Part shown: one piece after another, positions 1 through 5,026 of the stretch | Numbering within the stretch: position 1 is the first letter of the stretch | Layout of the letters: the number at the start of each line of letters is the position of its first letter | Origin: an uncultured Oscillospiraceae bacterium | GTDB taxonomy: Bacteria; Bacillota; Clostridia; Oscillospirales; Ruminococcaceae | NCBI GenBank assembly: GCA_904502045.1 | Contig: CAJGEB010000059.1 | Span: 1-6,388, forward strand | Length of the DNA stretch: 6,388 nucleotides | Direction of reading: 5' to 3' | Made by a program: the position numbers and the translations under genes | The notes under the pieces: model-generated | What the model was told of the DNA's origin: nothing | The model's database searches: none | Seen by the model: only the letters and a program-made list of their open reading frames with translations

Positions 1-739
1 CATCACTGTCGAGAGCATCAGAAAGATTGCACACGGCTTTTTCCAAGAGGGAAAGGGTGTAGTGGTTTAAATCCCTCACAAATTCCGCACCGCATTTATA
101 TGCGAGCTCGCGTGCTACAACGGGAGAAATTCCCTGAAGCGAGGAGAGTAAAGCACAAGACAGCTCGGTGTCTTGGGGGAGCCTTTGCAAAACGGAACAT
201 ATCTCCTCAAAAGAAACAGAAAGCGGACTAAACTTATCCTGTGCGGGCGGCGCAGAATATATAATTCCGGGCAAAACCTGTCTTACCGAAGAGGTTTCTG
301 CGGTAACTCTTTTTATTGCATCTATAATCTTGTTGTTCTGATCAACCAAAATAATATTACTGTGTCTGCCCATGATCTCGCAAACGAGGGTGAAGAGGGC
401 GGGATCCCCCAAATCATCATATCCGTCAAATTCGAGGAGAAGGGTACGGTCAAGCCCGTTTTGGCGTACCGCTGACAATCTCGCTCCCGTCAGCTTTTTT
501 CGCAGCAGCATACAGAACATCGGCGGAGTCTGCGGATTATCTATCGGCGACTCGGTAATGTGTATTCTTGGGTTCCCTGCGTTTGCCGAAACGAGCAGCT
601 TTACTGCTCCGCCTTTGCATCTTATTGATATTACTATCTCTTCACGCGACGGCTGATGGAGCTTTTCAACCCGTCCGCCCACAGCTGTGTTTGAGATCTC
701 TTTTGCTATTCGGTATAAAAATCCACCGTCAAGAGCCAT
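1..739 (-). CDS. rqcH: RqcH / NFACT family protein, N-terminal part (runs off window)
   Basis: The reading frame is open from ATG at 739 to the window edge, giving 246 codons of a protein that is normally about 560-590 residues. The start MALDGGFLYRIAKEI and the GGRVEKLHQP segment are typical of the NFACT-N domain of RqcH (also called FbpA or YloA). The conserved Asp-Arg pair falls at residues 97-98, the position known to matter for RqcH binding to peptidyl-tRNA, and EIMGRHSNII at about 121-130 is another family signature. In this family the protein binds obstructed large ribosomal subunits and directs C-terminal alanine tailing of stalled chains, in the cytoplasm. The start is fixed by homology to the family N-terminus; I see no good Shine-Dalgarno sequence before it. 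It lies downstream of Nif3 on the same strand, separated by 193 bases holding a structured repeat. The older name, fibronectin-binding protein, is a weaker functional description. Confidence 0.93.
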   Translation of the reverse strand, partial: MALDGGFLYRIAKEISNTAVGGRVEKLHQPSREEIVISIRCKGGAVKLLVSANAGNPRIHITESPIDNPQTPPMFCMLLRKKLTGARLSAVRQNGLDRTLLLEFDGYDDLGDPALFTLVCEIMGRHSNIILVDQNNKIIDAIKRVTAETSSVRQVLPGIIYSAPPAQDKFSPLSVSFEEICSVLQRLPQDTELSCALLSSLQGISPVVARELAYKCGAEFVRDLNHYTLSLLEKAVCNLSDALDSD

Positions 740-817
740 ACTTTTGTTCTGCCCGTGTTCGAGCTTCCTTTCCCCGACGCATCGCGCCGGATTTTTTCGG
801 TTTATTTTACTGCATTA

Positions 818-911
818 CCGCGGCCGCCGCGCCCAAAACAAAGTTTTGGGCGTAGTGGCGCAAGATATTGCGCCCCGATCTGCGCCTTGGAGGCGCCGAA
901 GGCGGCCGCGG
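818..911. repeat. Cloverleaf-type structured repeat, copy 1
   Basis: A perfect 11-bp outer stem (818-828, ccgcggccgcc, with 901-911) encloses three hairpins. Arm 1 is 10 bp (830-839 with 843-852, cgcccaaaac, loop aaa). Arm 2 is 7 bp (857-863 with 868-874, ggcgcaa, loop gata). Arm 3 is 6 bp (882-887 with 891-896, gcgcct, loop tgg). The whole sits between the stop codon of the Nif3 gene and the start of rqcH. There is no U-run after the outer stem on either strand, so it is not a standard terminator. No target-site duplication is visible at its borders. It matches the layout of the element at 3208-3292. Confidence 0.85.
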
Positions 912-932
912 GATGTGAGGTTACGAGAGGAA

Positions 933-1697
933 TTAGAAGAAAGAGAAGGGAGCCGGCGCAGCGAAGGGGAAGAAGGAAGCGGAAGGGAAAGCGTCGGCTA
1001 ATTTTTTTGAGAGAGGAGCGATAACGACGTTTTCGGTATAGAAGTGACCGGCATCGATGAGAAGGATGTCGGAATGTGGGAGAGAGGAGAAAACATCGTG
1101 TTTAATGTCACCGCTGATGAGAGCGTCGGCACCGAGGGAAACGGCTTTGAGAGGGGAGGAAGCGAGGGAACCGCCGCTGACAGCAACAGTATTAATTTCG
1201 GGAACGGAACCTGCAACGCGAAGGGTGGGGCAGGAGAGCTTCTCTTTAACAAAAGAGATAAACTCTGCGGGGGAAAGTGGCGTGCGGAGCTTACCGATGC
1301 GTCCGAGAGGAAGAGGTGAAAGGGAATAGTCAAAGGGTCGGATATCGGTGAGGTCAAGAGCGCCTGCAAGAGCATCGTTTACTCCGCCGACAGCGTAGTC
1401 GAGGTTAGTATGTGCGCAAATAATGGTAATGCCGGCGCGAATAGCACGCGCAACGACAGAATTTTCGTTAATTGATTTGAGGGGGTGAAAGATAACGGGG
1501 TGGTGGGAGAGAATGATTTTTGCTCCGATGGAAATGGCGGTATCGAGGGCGTCTGAAGAGGCATCGAGGGTAACGAGAATCTTTTCGGAAAGGGTGTTTG
1601 GGGAACCGACTAAAATACCGCAGTTATCCCAAGAGTCCGCAGAAGAAAAGGGAGCAAAGGAATCTAAAAAATTATAGATATCAAGGGCGGAAATCAC
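933..1697 (-). CDS. Nif3-like dinuclear metal centre protein (short form)
   Basis: This encodes 254 residues from a GTG start at 1697. The start is set by a GGAGG at 1706-1710 with an 8-base spacer and by homology: the family begins close to this point, and a longer reading to an upstream ATG would only add trmK antiframe sequence. Metal-ligand motifs of the YbgI/Nif3 family are all present: SHHP (His65, His66), HTNLD (Asp100) and DAGHFYTE (His218, Glu222). The length matches the short E. coli YbgI form (about 247) and lacks the central insertion of the long Bacillus YqfO form (about 370). The family forms a hexameric ring with a dinuclear metal site; its reaction is not settled, and the label GTP cyclohydrolase 1 type 2 is doubtful. 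It overlaps trmK by 17 bases, so translation is probably coupled. The TrmK-Nif3 pairing is common in Firmicutes. The C-terminal tail is unusually rich in Phe, Ala and Pro. Confidence 0.93.
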   Translation of the reverse strand: MISALDIYNFLDSFAPFSSADSWDNCGILVGSPNTLSEKILVTLDASSDALDTAISIGAKIILSHHPVIFHPLKSINENSVVARAIRAGITIICAHTNLDYAVGGVNDALAGALDLTDIRPFDYSLSPLPLGRIGKLRTPLSPAEFISFVKEKLSCPTLRVAGSVPEINTVAVSGGSLASSPLKAVSLGADALISGDIKHDVFSSLPHSDILLIDAGHFYTENVVIAPLSKKLADAFPSASFFPFAAPAPFSFF

Positions 1698-2409
1698 AGT
1701 AATCGCCTCCGTTAGCAATAGAAATAAGGTCGTCTGAGAGTTTTTTAAACCAAAGAGATTGGAGTTTATCGGTATCGCTTGAAGAAAGAGCAAGTCCGAG
1801 AGAGATTTTTTGAGCGACGTGAGCTTGCTCGCGAATATAAGCGGAAGCTTCGGGGGAAGGGTCAAGCGGGAGCATTCCGATTTTGGCAAAAACGGGAGTA
1901 ATCGTCCGTTTTTTACCGGTATAAGCGACGGATAAAGCGGTATAAAGACGGCCGTCGGTTTGAGAAGCGCGCTCCTTGAGTATCTCAAAGCCGCTTTGAT
2001 AGAGGAAGGTGCGCAGGCGGTCGGCTTTAGTCATCGGCTGGAGCGCAAGGCGTTTATTTTTATCACAAAGCCAAGAAGCGCCGGAAATTATCTTGCAGAT
2101 AAGCTCGCCGCCCATACCGGCGATTATAATATCGTCGGCAGAATTCGGCGGTACCTGCGCAAGTCCGTCGCACAAATATGTTTTTATTTTGCTTTGCAGT
2201 CCGCGTCTTGAAATTTCGGCGCGGGCGTTTTCAAGCGGTAAAAAATTTATATCGGTAGCCGATGCAAAGGGGCATACTCCGTCCTCGACAAGCGCACAAA
2301 CAAGGCGGGCGTGGTCGGAACCGACGTCCACCGCGGTACTGCCGTGTCTTATAAAAGAGTACACCGAAAGGAGTCTTGCATCGAGCGTGCCTGTTTCGGA
2401 TCCCGTCAT
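1681..2409 (-). CDS. trmK: tRNA (adenine(22)-N1)-methyltransferase TrmK
   Basis: A 242-residue protein starting at ATG 2409, with a GGAG in the preceding gene's last codons about 9 bases upstream. The N-terminal half is a Rossmann-type SAM-dependent methyltransferase: VDVGSDHA at 27-34 is motif I, ATDINFLPLENA at 51-62 is motif II-like, and the AGMGGELI signature of the TrmK/YqfN family is at 97-104. The C-terminal part should form the helical extension that helps bind tRNA. In B. subtilis TrmK methylates N1 of adenine 22 in tRNAs carrying A22. It lies three bases after the DUF1858 gene and overlaps the Nif3 gene, so the three are very likely co-transcribed from the promoter at 2647-2675. Length is normal for the family and no key motif is missing. 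Confidence 0.95.
   Translation of the reverse strand: MTGSETGTLDARLLSVYSFIRHGSTAVDVGSDHARLVCALVEDGVCPFASATDINFLPLENARAEISRRGLQSKIKTYLCDGLAQVPPNSADDIIIAGMGGELICKIISGASWLCDKNKRLALQPMTKADRLRTFLYQSGFEILKERASQTDGRLYTALSVAYTGKKRTITPVFAKIGMLPLDPSPEASAYIREQAHVAQKISLGLALSSSDTDKLQSLWFKKLSDDLISIANGGDYCDFRP
1706..1710 (-). promoter_or_regulatory. Ribosome binding site of the Nif3 gene, inside trmK
   Basis: On the minus strand GGAGG (followed by CGAT) sits 8 bases before the GTG at 1697. It lies within the last codons of trmK and decides the Nif3 start in favour of GTG over any upstream ATG. Confidence 0.85.
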
Positions 2410-2412
2410 AAA

Positions 2413-2616
2413 TTAAGCTCCGAAATGGGAATTGAGCATATCAATAAGCTCGTCCGCATCTACTCCGTGAACCTCGCAAGCTTCAGCGACGGTCTCACCT
2501 CTGGAAGCGGGACAACCGAGACAATGCATACCCATCTGCAAAAAATAAGGAGCGCAGGACGGGTCCTGATCAAGAATATCACCTATAAGAGTATCTCTTG
2601 TTACTTCAAACGCCAT
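2413..2616 (-). CDS. DUF1858 (TIGR03980-type) CxxC mini-protein
   Basis: A 67-residue protein with ATG at 2616 and a perfect AGGAGG at 2625-2630, 8 bases upstream. The sequence matches the DUF1858 family, described as a hybrid-cluster-protein-associated redox disulfide domain: VTRDTLIGDIL at the N-terminus, a PYFLQMGMHC helix, and the CLGCP motif with Cys32 and Cys35, followed by ETVAEACEVHGVDADELIDML. Two more cysteines are at 21 and 47. The CxxC pair suggests a redox or metal-binding role, but no function is proven for the family. It is the first gene of the trmK operon, three bases ahead of trmK, in a place where no hybrid cluster protein gene is visible. That position may couple expression of the methyltransferase and Nif3 to it, or it may simply be a convenient hitchhiker. 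Confidence 0.93.
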   Translation of the reverse strand: MAFEVTRDTLIGDILDQDPSCAPYFLQMGMHCLGCPASRGETVAEACEVHGVDADELIDMLNSHFGA

Positions 2617-2624
2617 TGAAAAAA

Positions 2625-2630
2625 CCTCCT
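2625..2630 (-). promoter_or_regulatory. Ribosome binding site of the DUF1858 gene
   Basis: AGGAGG on the minus strand, 8 bases before ATG at 2616, the strongest ribosome binding site in this operon. Confidence 0.9.
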
Positions 2631-2646
2631 AATCAAATATAAAAAT

Positions 2647-2675
2647 ATTATAAATCCTTTTTATGTATTTTTCAA
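2647..2675 (-). promoter_or_regulatory. Sigma-A promoter of the DUF1858-trmK-Nif3 operon
   Basis: On the minus strand the -35 TTGAAA (2675-2670) and a perfect -10 TATAAT (2652-2647) are separated by 17 bases. The expected transcription start near 2640 leaves a leader of about two dozen bases before ATG 2616. The spacer is A/T-rich. It lies directly after the terminator of the upstream gene, marking a clear transcription unit border. Confidence 0.85.
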
Positions 2676-2702
2676 CACAAAATCGGCATTATACCGTGAA
2701 AA

Positions 2703-2726
2703 TAAAAAACCGCCGAAAACGGCGGT
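2703..2726 (-). terminator. Rho-independent terminator of the UspA-like gene
   Basis: A perfect 7-bp stem, ACCGCCG (2709-2715) with CGGCGGT (2720-2726), closes an AAAA loop. On the minus strand it is followed by a U-rich tract from the A-run at 2703-2709 and further A/T-rich sequence. It starts 6 bases after the UspA-like stop codon. There is no U-run on the plus-strand side, so it acts on minus-strand transcripts. Confidence 0.93.
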
Positions 2727-2732
2727 GCTGTA

Positions 2733-3182
2733 TTACGCTATTGCAGAGGAGCTTTCGGAATCCCCTCTCTCTTTGAGTGTTCCGTTATTATCCACCGCAA
2801 AAAAGTTCGTTGACGAAAATTTGCTCCACAGCTTATTTAAAATGGAATTGGCGCTCTGCGGAATACCCGTTATAACATTTACCGCCTTCTCGTTTTTTAT
2901 ACAATTACCGATCGTTTTGAGAGGATCAAGCGAGTAATACACATTCATAACTGCGCCGTACTCTTTTGATGCAGAAAAAAGAGCTTCGATTGCATTACTG
3001 TCGCATTTCGATAAATCAGGATTCGACACGTTTATAACCAAAAGCCTTGTTCCGCTTATTTCCGCGAGTGTTCTGCCTGCTTTGATCAGACGCTCGCAGG
3101 AATACTGGTCGGTTACGCAGACTACTGTTGAGTGCTTACAAGCGTCGCTCGCGAGCCGTTTACCTTTTTTGGAAAATATCAT
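2733..3182 (-). CDS. Small UspA/KdpD-like stress domain protein
   Basis: A 149-residue soluble protein. Residues about 18-52, with STVVCVTDQYSCERLIKAGR and then LLVINVSNPD, resemble the first strand-helix-strand unit of universal stress protein domains, particularly the version in KdpD sensor kinases. A second segment near 77-83 (AVMNVYY) and one near 100-110 (VNVITGIPQS) fit the later strands of a Rossmann-like alpha/beta fold. No kinase domain follows, so it is a stand-alone domain. Its function is unknown and its ligand cannot be told from the sequence. The frame stays open further upstream, to 3494, but that stretch runs through the structured repeat and has no family similarity. I therefore choose ATG 3182, preceded by GGTGAT, which pairs with the 16S tail; a GTG at 3191 is an alternative adding three residues. 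Five cysteines (15, 22, 29, 60, 94) and a Ser-rich C-terminus are noticeable. It ends at a strong terminator, so is probably monocistronic. Confidence 0.75.
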   Translation of the reverse strand: MIFSKKGKRLASDACKHSTVVCVTDQYSCERLIKAGRTLAEISGTRLLVINVSNPDLSKCDSNAIEALFSASKEYGAVMNVYYSLDPLKTIGNCIKNEKAVNVITGIPQSANSILNKLWSKFSSTNFFAVDNNGTLKERGDSESSSAIA

Positions 3183-3207
3183 AATTATCACCGTATCTTT
3201 ACTGTAT

Positions 3208-3292
3208 GGCGATCCGCACCCCAAAAGCTTTGCTTTTGGGTTCGGGAGCGAAGCTCCCGTCGCGGAAACGGAGTTTCCGCGGGCGGATCGCC
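3208..3292. repeat. Cloverleaf-type structured repeat, copy 2
   Basis: A perfect 10-bp outer stem (3208-3217, ggcgatccgc, with 3283-3292) encloses three perfect hairpins, each with a 3-base loop. Arm 1 is 9 bp (3220-3228 with 3232-3240, cccaaaagc, loop ttt). Arm 2 is 7 bp (3243-3249 with 3253-3259, cgggagc, loop gaa). Arm 3 is 9 bp (3261-3269 with 3273-3281, cgcggaaac, loop gga). The arms nearly abut, leaving only a few unpaired bases. It ends 25 bases before the ATG of the UspA-like gene, so if transcribed it would lie in that gene's leader. No U-run follows, and no flanking direct duplication is visible. Confidence 0.9.
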
Positions 3293-3420
3293 GAATAGGA
3301 TTGAATTGAGCGACGCGTGCTGAAGAGTGAGGTGCAGAGGAGCGAGCGTCGTAGGTACAAATAAATGATACCCGAATTTTATGAATAAAATGAGAATTGG
3401 GAGATATGTTTACAAAACGT
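3293..3420. other. Spacer between rsmA and the structured repeat
   Basis: This 128-base stretch follows the rsmA stop codon on the minus strand. I see no gene in it. It holds a weak all-A/T inverted repeat (ATTTTAT at 3376-3382 with ATAAAAT at 3385-3391) and a 6-bp inverted repeat, CGACGC at 3311-3316 with GCGTCG at 3346-3351. Neither is followed by a U-run, so no convincing rsmA terminator can be named. No promoter with good -35 and -10 boxes was found for the UspA-like gene. Confidence 0.5.
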
Positions 3421-4281
3421 TTAAAAACCGGCGGATTCGAAGTGGAGAGCAATGGATTCGAAATCTTTGAGAGAGAGCTGTTCGGCGCGGGCATTAGAAG
3501 GAATGCCGGATTTTTCGAGCAGCTGAGAAACGGTAGCTTTTGGGATGCGGAGGTGTTCGGAGATGCAGTTGAGAATAGTTTTGCGGCGCATGGAGAAAGC
3601 AGCTTTAACTATCTTGAAGAAGGAATCCCGCGAGCAAGAGGTAACGACGGGGGAAGGATGGATATCAATGCGGATGACGGCGGAATCGACGTTTGGAGCA
3701 GGCATAAAGCTGCCGCGCGGAACGTTGAAAAGGACTTTTGGTTCCCCCCAATATCTGACGGCAAGGCTGACGGCTCCGGCATCGCGGGAACCGGGTCGGG
3801 CACAGATACGGGTAGCGGCTTCCTTTTGGAGCATGAGGGTGAGAGAGGATATCTTAAGCTGCGATTCAAGCAGGTACATAATAACGGGAGTGGTTATGTA
3901 GTAGGGGAGATTTGCGCAGACTACGACGTCGTCGCCGGGGAAATGCTCCTCAATGAGAGCGGCGAAATCGGTTTTGAGAGCATCGGCGTTAATGACCTTG
4001 ACGTTATCAAGGTCGGCGAGAGTTTCGTCGAGGATTTGAATAAGTCGGGAGTCGAGCTCAATGCAGACGACTTTTTTACAGACGGCAGCGAGCTCGCGGG
4101 TGAGGACTCCCACACCGGGACCTATCTCGATGACACCGGTAGACTTGTCGGCGCCGCTGTTTTGAGCCATCTTCGGACAAACGGTGGGATTGATGAGGAA
4201 ATTTTGACCGAGGCTTTTTGAGAAGGTAAAACCGTATTTAGAGATGATGGATTTAAGAACGCCGATATCGGTAAGCTGCAA
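3421..4281 (-). CDS. rsmA: 16S rRNA dimethyladenosine transferase RsmA (KsgA)
   Basis: A 286-residue protein of normal family length. It dimethylates two adjacent adenosines in the 3'-terminal helix of 16S rRNA during small-subunit assembly. Motifs in order: SLGQNFL at 23-29, the SAM-binding EIGPGVGVLT at 52-61, ELDSRL at 75-80, NADAL at 98-102, catalytic NLPYYITTP at 124-132, the PRGSFMPAPNVDSAVIR stretch at 188-204 and FSMRRKT at 229-235. The start is TTG at 4281: AAAGGAG lies 8 bases upstream at 4290-4296, and the encoded MQLTDIGVLKSIISKYGF is the usual family N-terminus, with no ATG nearby in frame. It is transcribed from its own promoter at 4314-4342, divergent from the dCMP deaminase gene. 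No partner such as rnmV is visible upstream. Its sense strand is strikingly pyrimidine-rich, unlike the UspA-like gene or rqcH. Confidence 0.97.
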   Translation of the reverse strand: MQLTDIGVLKSIISKYGFTFSKSLGQNFLINPTVCPKMAQNSGADKSTGVIEIGPGVGVLTRELAAVCKKVVCIELDSRLIQILDETLADLDNVKVINADALKTDFAALIEEHFPGDDVVVCANLPYYITTPVIMYLLESQLKISSLTLMLQKEAATRICARPGSRDAGAVSLAVRYWGEPKVLFNVPRGSFMPAPNVDSAVIRIDIHPSPVVTSCSRDSFFKIVKAAFSMRRKTILNCISEHLRIPKATVSQLLEKSGIPSNARAEQLSLKDFESIALHFESAGF

Positions 4282-4289
4282 AAAGACCG

Positions 4290-4296
4290 CTCCTTT
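4290..4296 (-). promoter_or_regulatory. Ribosome binding site deciding the rsmA TTG start
   Basis: AAAGGAG on the minus strand with an 8-base spacer to TTG 4281. It supports a TTG start where no ATG is available. Confidence 0.85.
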
Positions 4297-4313
4297 TAAA
4301 AAATATCATAGAT

Positions 4314-4342
4314 ATCATAACCTATTTGCAGGGAGTAGGCAA
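4314..4342 (-). promoter_or_regulatory. Promoter of rsmA
   Basis: On the minus strand -35 TTGCCT (4342-4337) and -10 TATGAT (4319-4314) are 17 bases apart. The start would fall near 4307, leaving a leader of about 26 bases that contains the ribosome binding site. A second TATGAT-like hexamer just downstream (about 4309-4304) is a weaker alternative -10. Confidence 0.65.
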
Positions 4343-4370
4343 GTTGTTTCAGAGAAATTTTTATAAGTTA

Positions 4371-4399
4371 TTGTTTCGGGAGGAGAAATAATGTATAAT
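4371..4399 (+). promoter_or_regulatory. Promoter of the dCMP deaminase operon
   Basis: TTGTTT (4371-4376) and a perfect TATAAT (4394-4399) are 17 bases apart. The expected start near 4406 gives a leader of about 34 bases before GTG 4440. It faces away from the rsmA promoter, with about 28 bases between the two -35 boxes. Its spacer also contains GGGAGGAG, which could serve a mini-ORF starting at 4391 if transcripts start further upstream. Confidence 0.75.
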
Positions 4400-4462
4400 A
4401 AAAATAACTATACATATAAGAGCGGAGGCGGAGAGGAAAGTGGAAGTAAAGAGAAGGGATAA
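4391..4462 (+). CDS. Possible 23-residue leader ORF
   Basis: ATG at 4391 follows GGGAGGAG (4378-4385) at an ideal spacing, and the frame runs 23 codons to TAA at 4460-4462. The predicted peptide starts MYNKNNYTYK and ends in Gly, Ser, Glu and Lys residues, so it is hydrophilic with no signal sequence. It overlaps the first 23 bases of the dCMP deaminase gene in another frame. The ATG lies just before the -10 hexamer of the best promoter, so it could be translated only from a transcript starting upstream, for which I see no good promoter. It may therefore be a chance ORF. Confidence 0.25.
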   Translation: MYNKNNYTYKSGGGEESGSKEKG

Positions 4463-4937
4463 AACGAACTATTATCTTGATATAGCGGAAACGGTAGCGG
4501 AGCGCGGAGCGTGCCTGAGAAGGAGCTACGGAGCGATAATCGTGAAGAATGACCAGATAATCTCGACGGGATATGTGGGAGCTCCGAGAGGCAGAGCAAA
4601 CTGTATAGATATGGGAGTATGCATGCGGGAGAAGATGAACGTACCGCGCGGCGAGAGATACGAGCTGTGCAGGTCGGTACACGCGGAGGCGAATGCAATA
4701 ATACACGCATCGAGGAACGATATGCTGGGAGCGACACTGTATCTTGTGGGAAGAGAGCGCTCAAACGGGGAGTATGTGAAGAATGCGAATCCGTGCGCGA
4801 TGTGCAAGAGAATGATAATAAACGCGGGGATTGCGAAGGTAGCGATAAGGGACGACGAGGACAGCTACCGAATTTATGACGTGCAGAAGGATTACGTAGA
4901 AAACGACGATTCGCTTTTGGAAATTTTCGGATATTGA
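4440..4937 (+). CDS. comEB: dCMP deaminase family protein (ComEB-like)
   Basis: A 165-residue cytoplasmic zinc enzyme expected to convert dCMP to dUMP, feeding dTMP synthesis. The zinc-site motifs are clear: His81-Ala-Glu83 in SVHAEANAIIHASR, and Cys119 and Cys122 in NPCAMCKRMIINAGI. The N-terminal YYLDIAETVAERGACLRRSYGA and the GYVGAPRG segment are typical of the dCMP deaminase branch rather than cytidine or tRNA adenosine deaminases. Additional cysteines at 25, 55, 61 and 77 could make a structural zinc site as in phage T4 dCMP deaminase, but that is inference. The start is GTG 4440; GGAG at 4430-4433 with a 6-base spacer supports it, and the encoded sequence reaches the conserved region within ten residues. 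It is the first gene of the plus-strand run. Despite the comEB name, nothing here ties it to competence. Confidence 0.93.
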   Translation: MEVKRRDKTNYYLDIAETVAERGACLRRSYGAIIVKNDQIISTGYVGAPRGRANCIDMGVCMREKMNVPRGERYELCRSVHAEANAIIHASRNDMLGATLYLVGRERSNGEYVKNANPCAMCKRMIINAGIAKVAIRDDEDSYRIYDVQKDYVENDDSLLEIFGY

Positions 4938-4963
4938 TAAAAGCGGAAATCGGGGAATATAAT
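4934..4963 (+). promoter_or_regulatory. Internal promoter in front of tepA
   Basis: TTGATA (4934-4939), overlapping the TGA stop codon of the dCMP deaminase gene, and a perfect TATAAT (4958-4963) are 18 bases apart. Transcription would start near 4970, giving tepA a leader of about 57 bases and allowing tepA-ylzJ-uppP to be expressed separately from the deaminase. Confidence 0.7.
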
Positions 4964-4988
4964 TAACCGATGAATATATAAAGGGGAA

Positions 4989-5022
4989 CCGCCAAAAATA
5001 CTTTTAAAAAGTACGGAGGCGG
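4989..5022 (+). promoter_or_regulatory. Hairpin overlapping the tepA ribosome binding site
   Basis: A 6-bp inner stem, TACTTT (4999-5004) with AAAGTA (5008-5013), is topped by a 3-base loop. Below it, after an internal loop, CCGCC (4989-4993) can pair with GGCGG (5018-5022). That lower stem takes up part of the GGAGG (5015-5019) used by tepA at 5027, so the fold could hinder initiation. A/U-rich upper pairing makes it only moderately stable, and the fold was judged by eye. Confidence 0.4.
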
Positions 5023-5026
5023 AGAA

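Noticed and set aside
818..911. Element 1 as a Rho-independent terminator of the Nif3 operon
   Set aside because: No U-run follows the stem on the minus strand, and the multi-arm layout is unlike a terminator. It might still slow or process transcripts.
1698..1988. Upstream extension of the Nif3 frame to 1988
   Set aside because: The extension is the other frame of trmK. GTG 1697 has a strong ribosome binding site and fits the family N-terminus.
3208..3292. Cloverleaf element as a tRNA or integron attC site
   Set aside because: The closing stem is 10 bp rather than 7, arm loops are only 3 bases, and there is no T-loop GTTCRA sequence or CCA end. The attC core motifs GTTRRRY/RYYYAAC are absent at the borders.
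3376..3391. A/T inverted repeat as rsmA terminator
   Set aside because: The stem is all A/T with a tiny loop and no U-run after it on the minus strand; it is too weak.
3183..3494. Upstream extension of the UspA-like frame to an ATG at 3494
   Set aside because: It runs through the cloverleaf element and into the end of rsmA, has low-complexity Ser/Arg/Pro composition and no family similarity. ATG 3182 matches the expected domain start.
3397..4221. Long plus-strand open frame opposite rsmA
   Set aside because: Its Gly/Asp/Glu-rich composition is the shadow of a pyrimidine-rich sense strand; rsmA motifs are unambiguous on the other strand.
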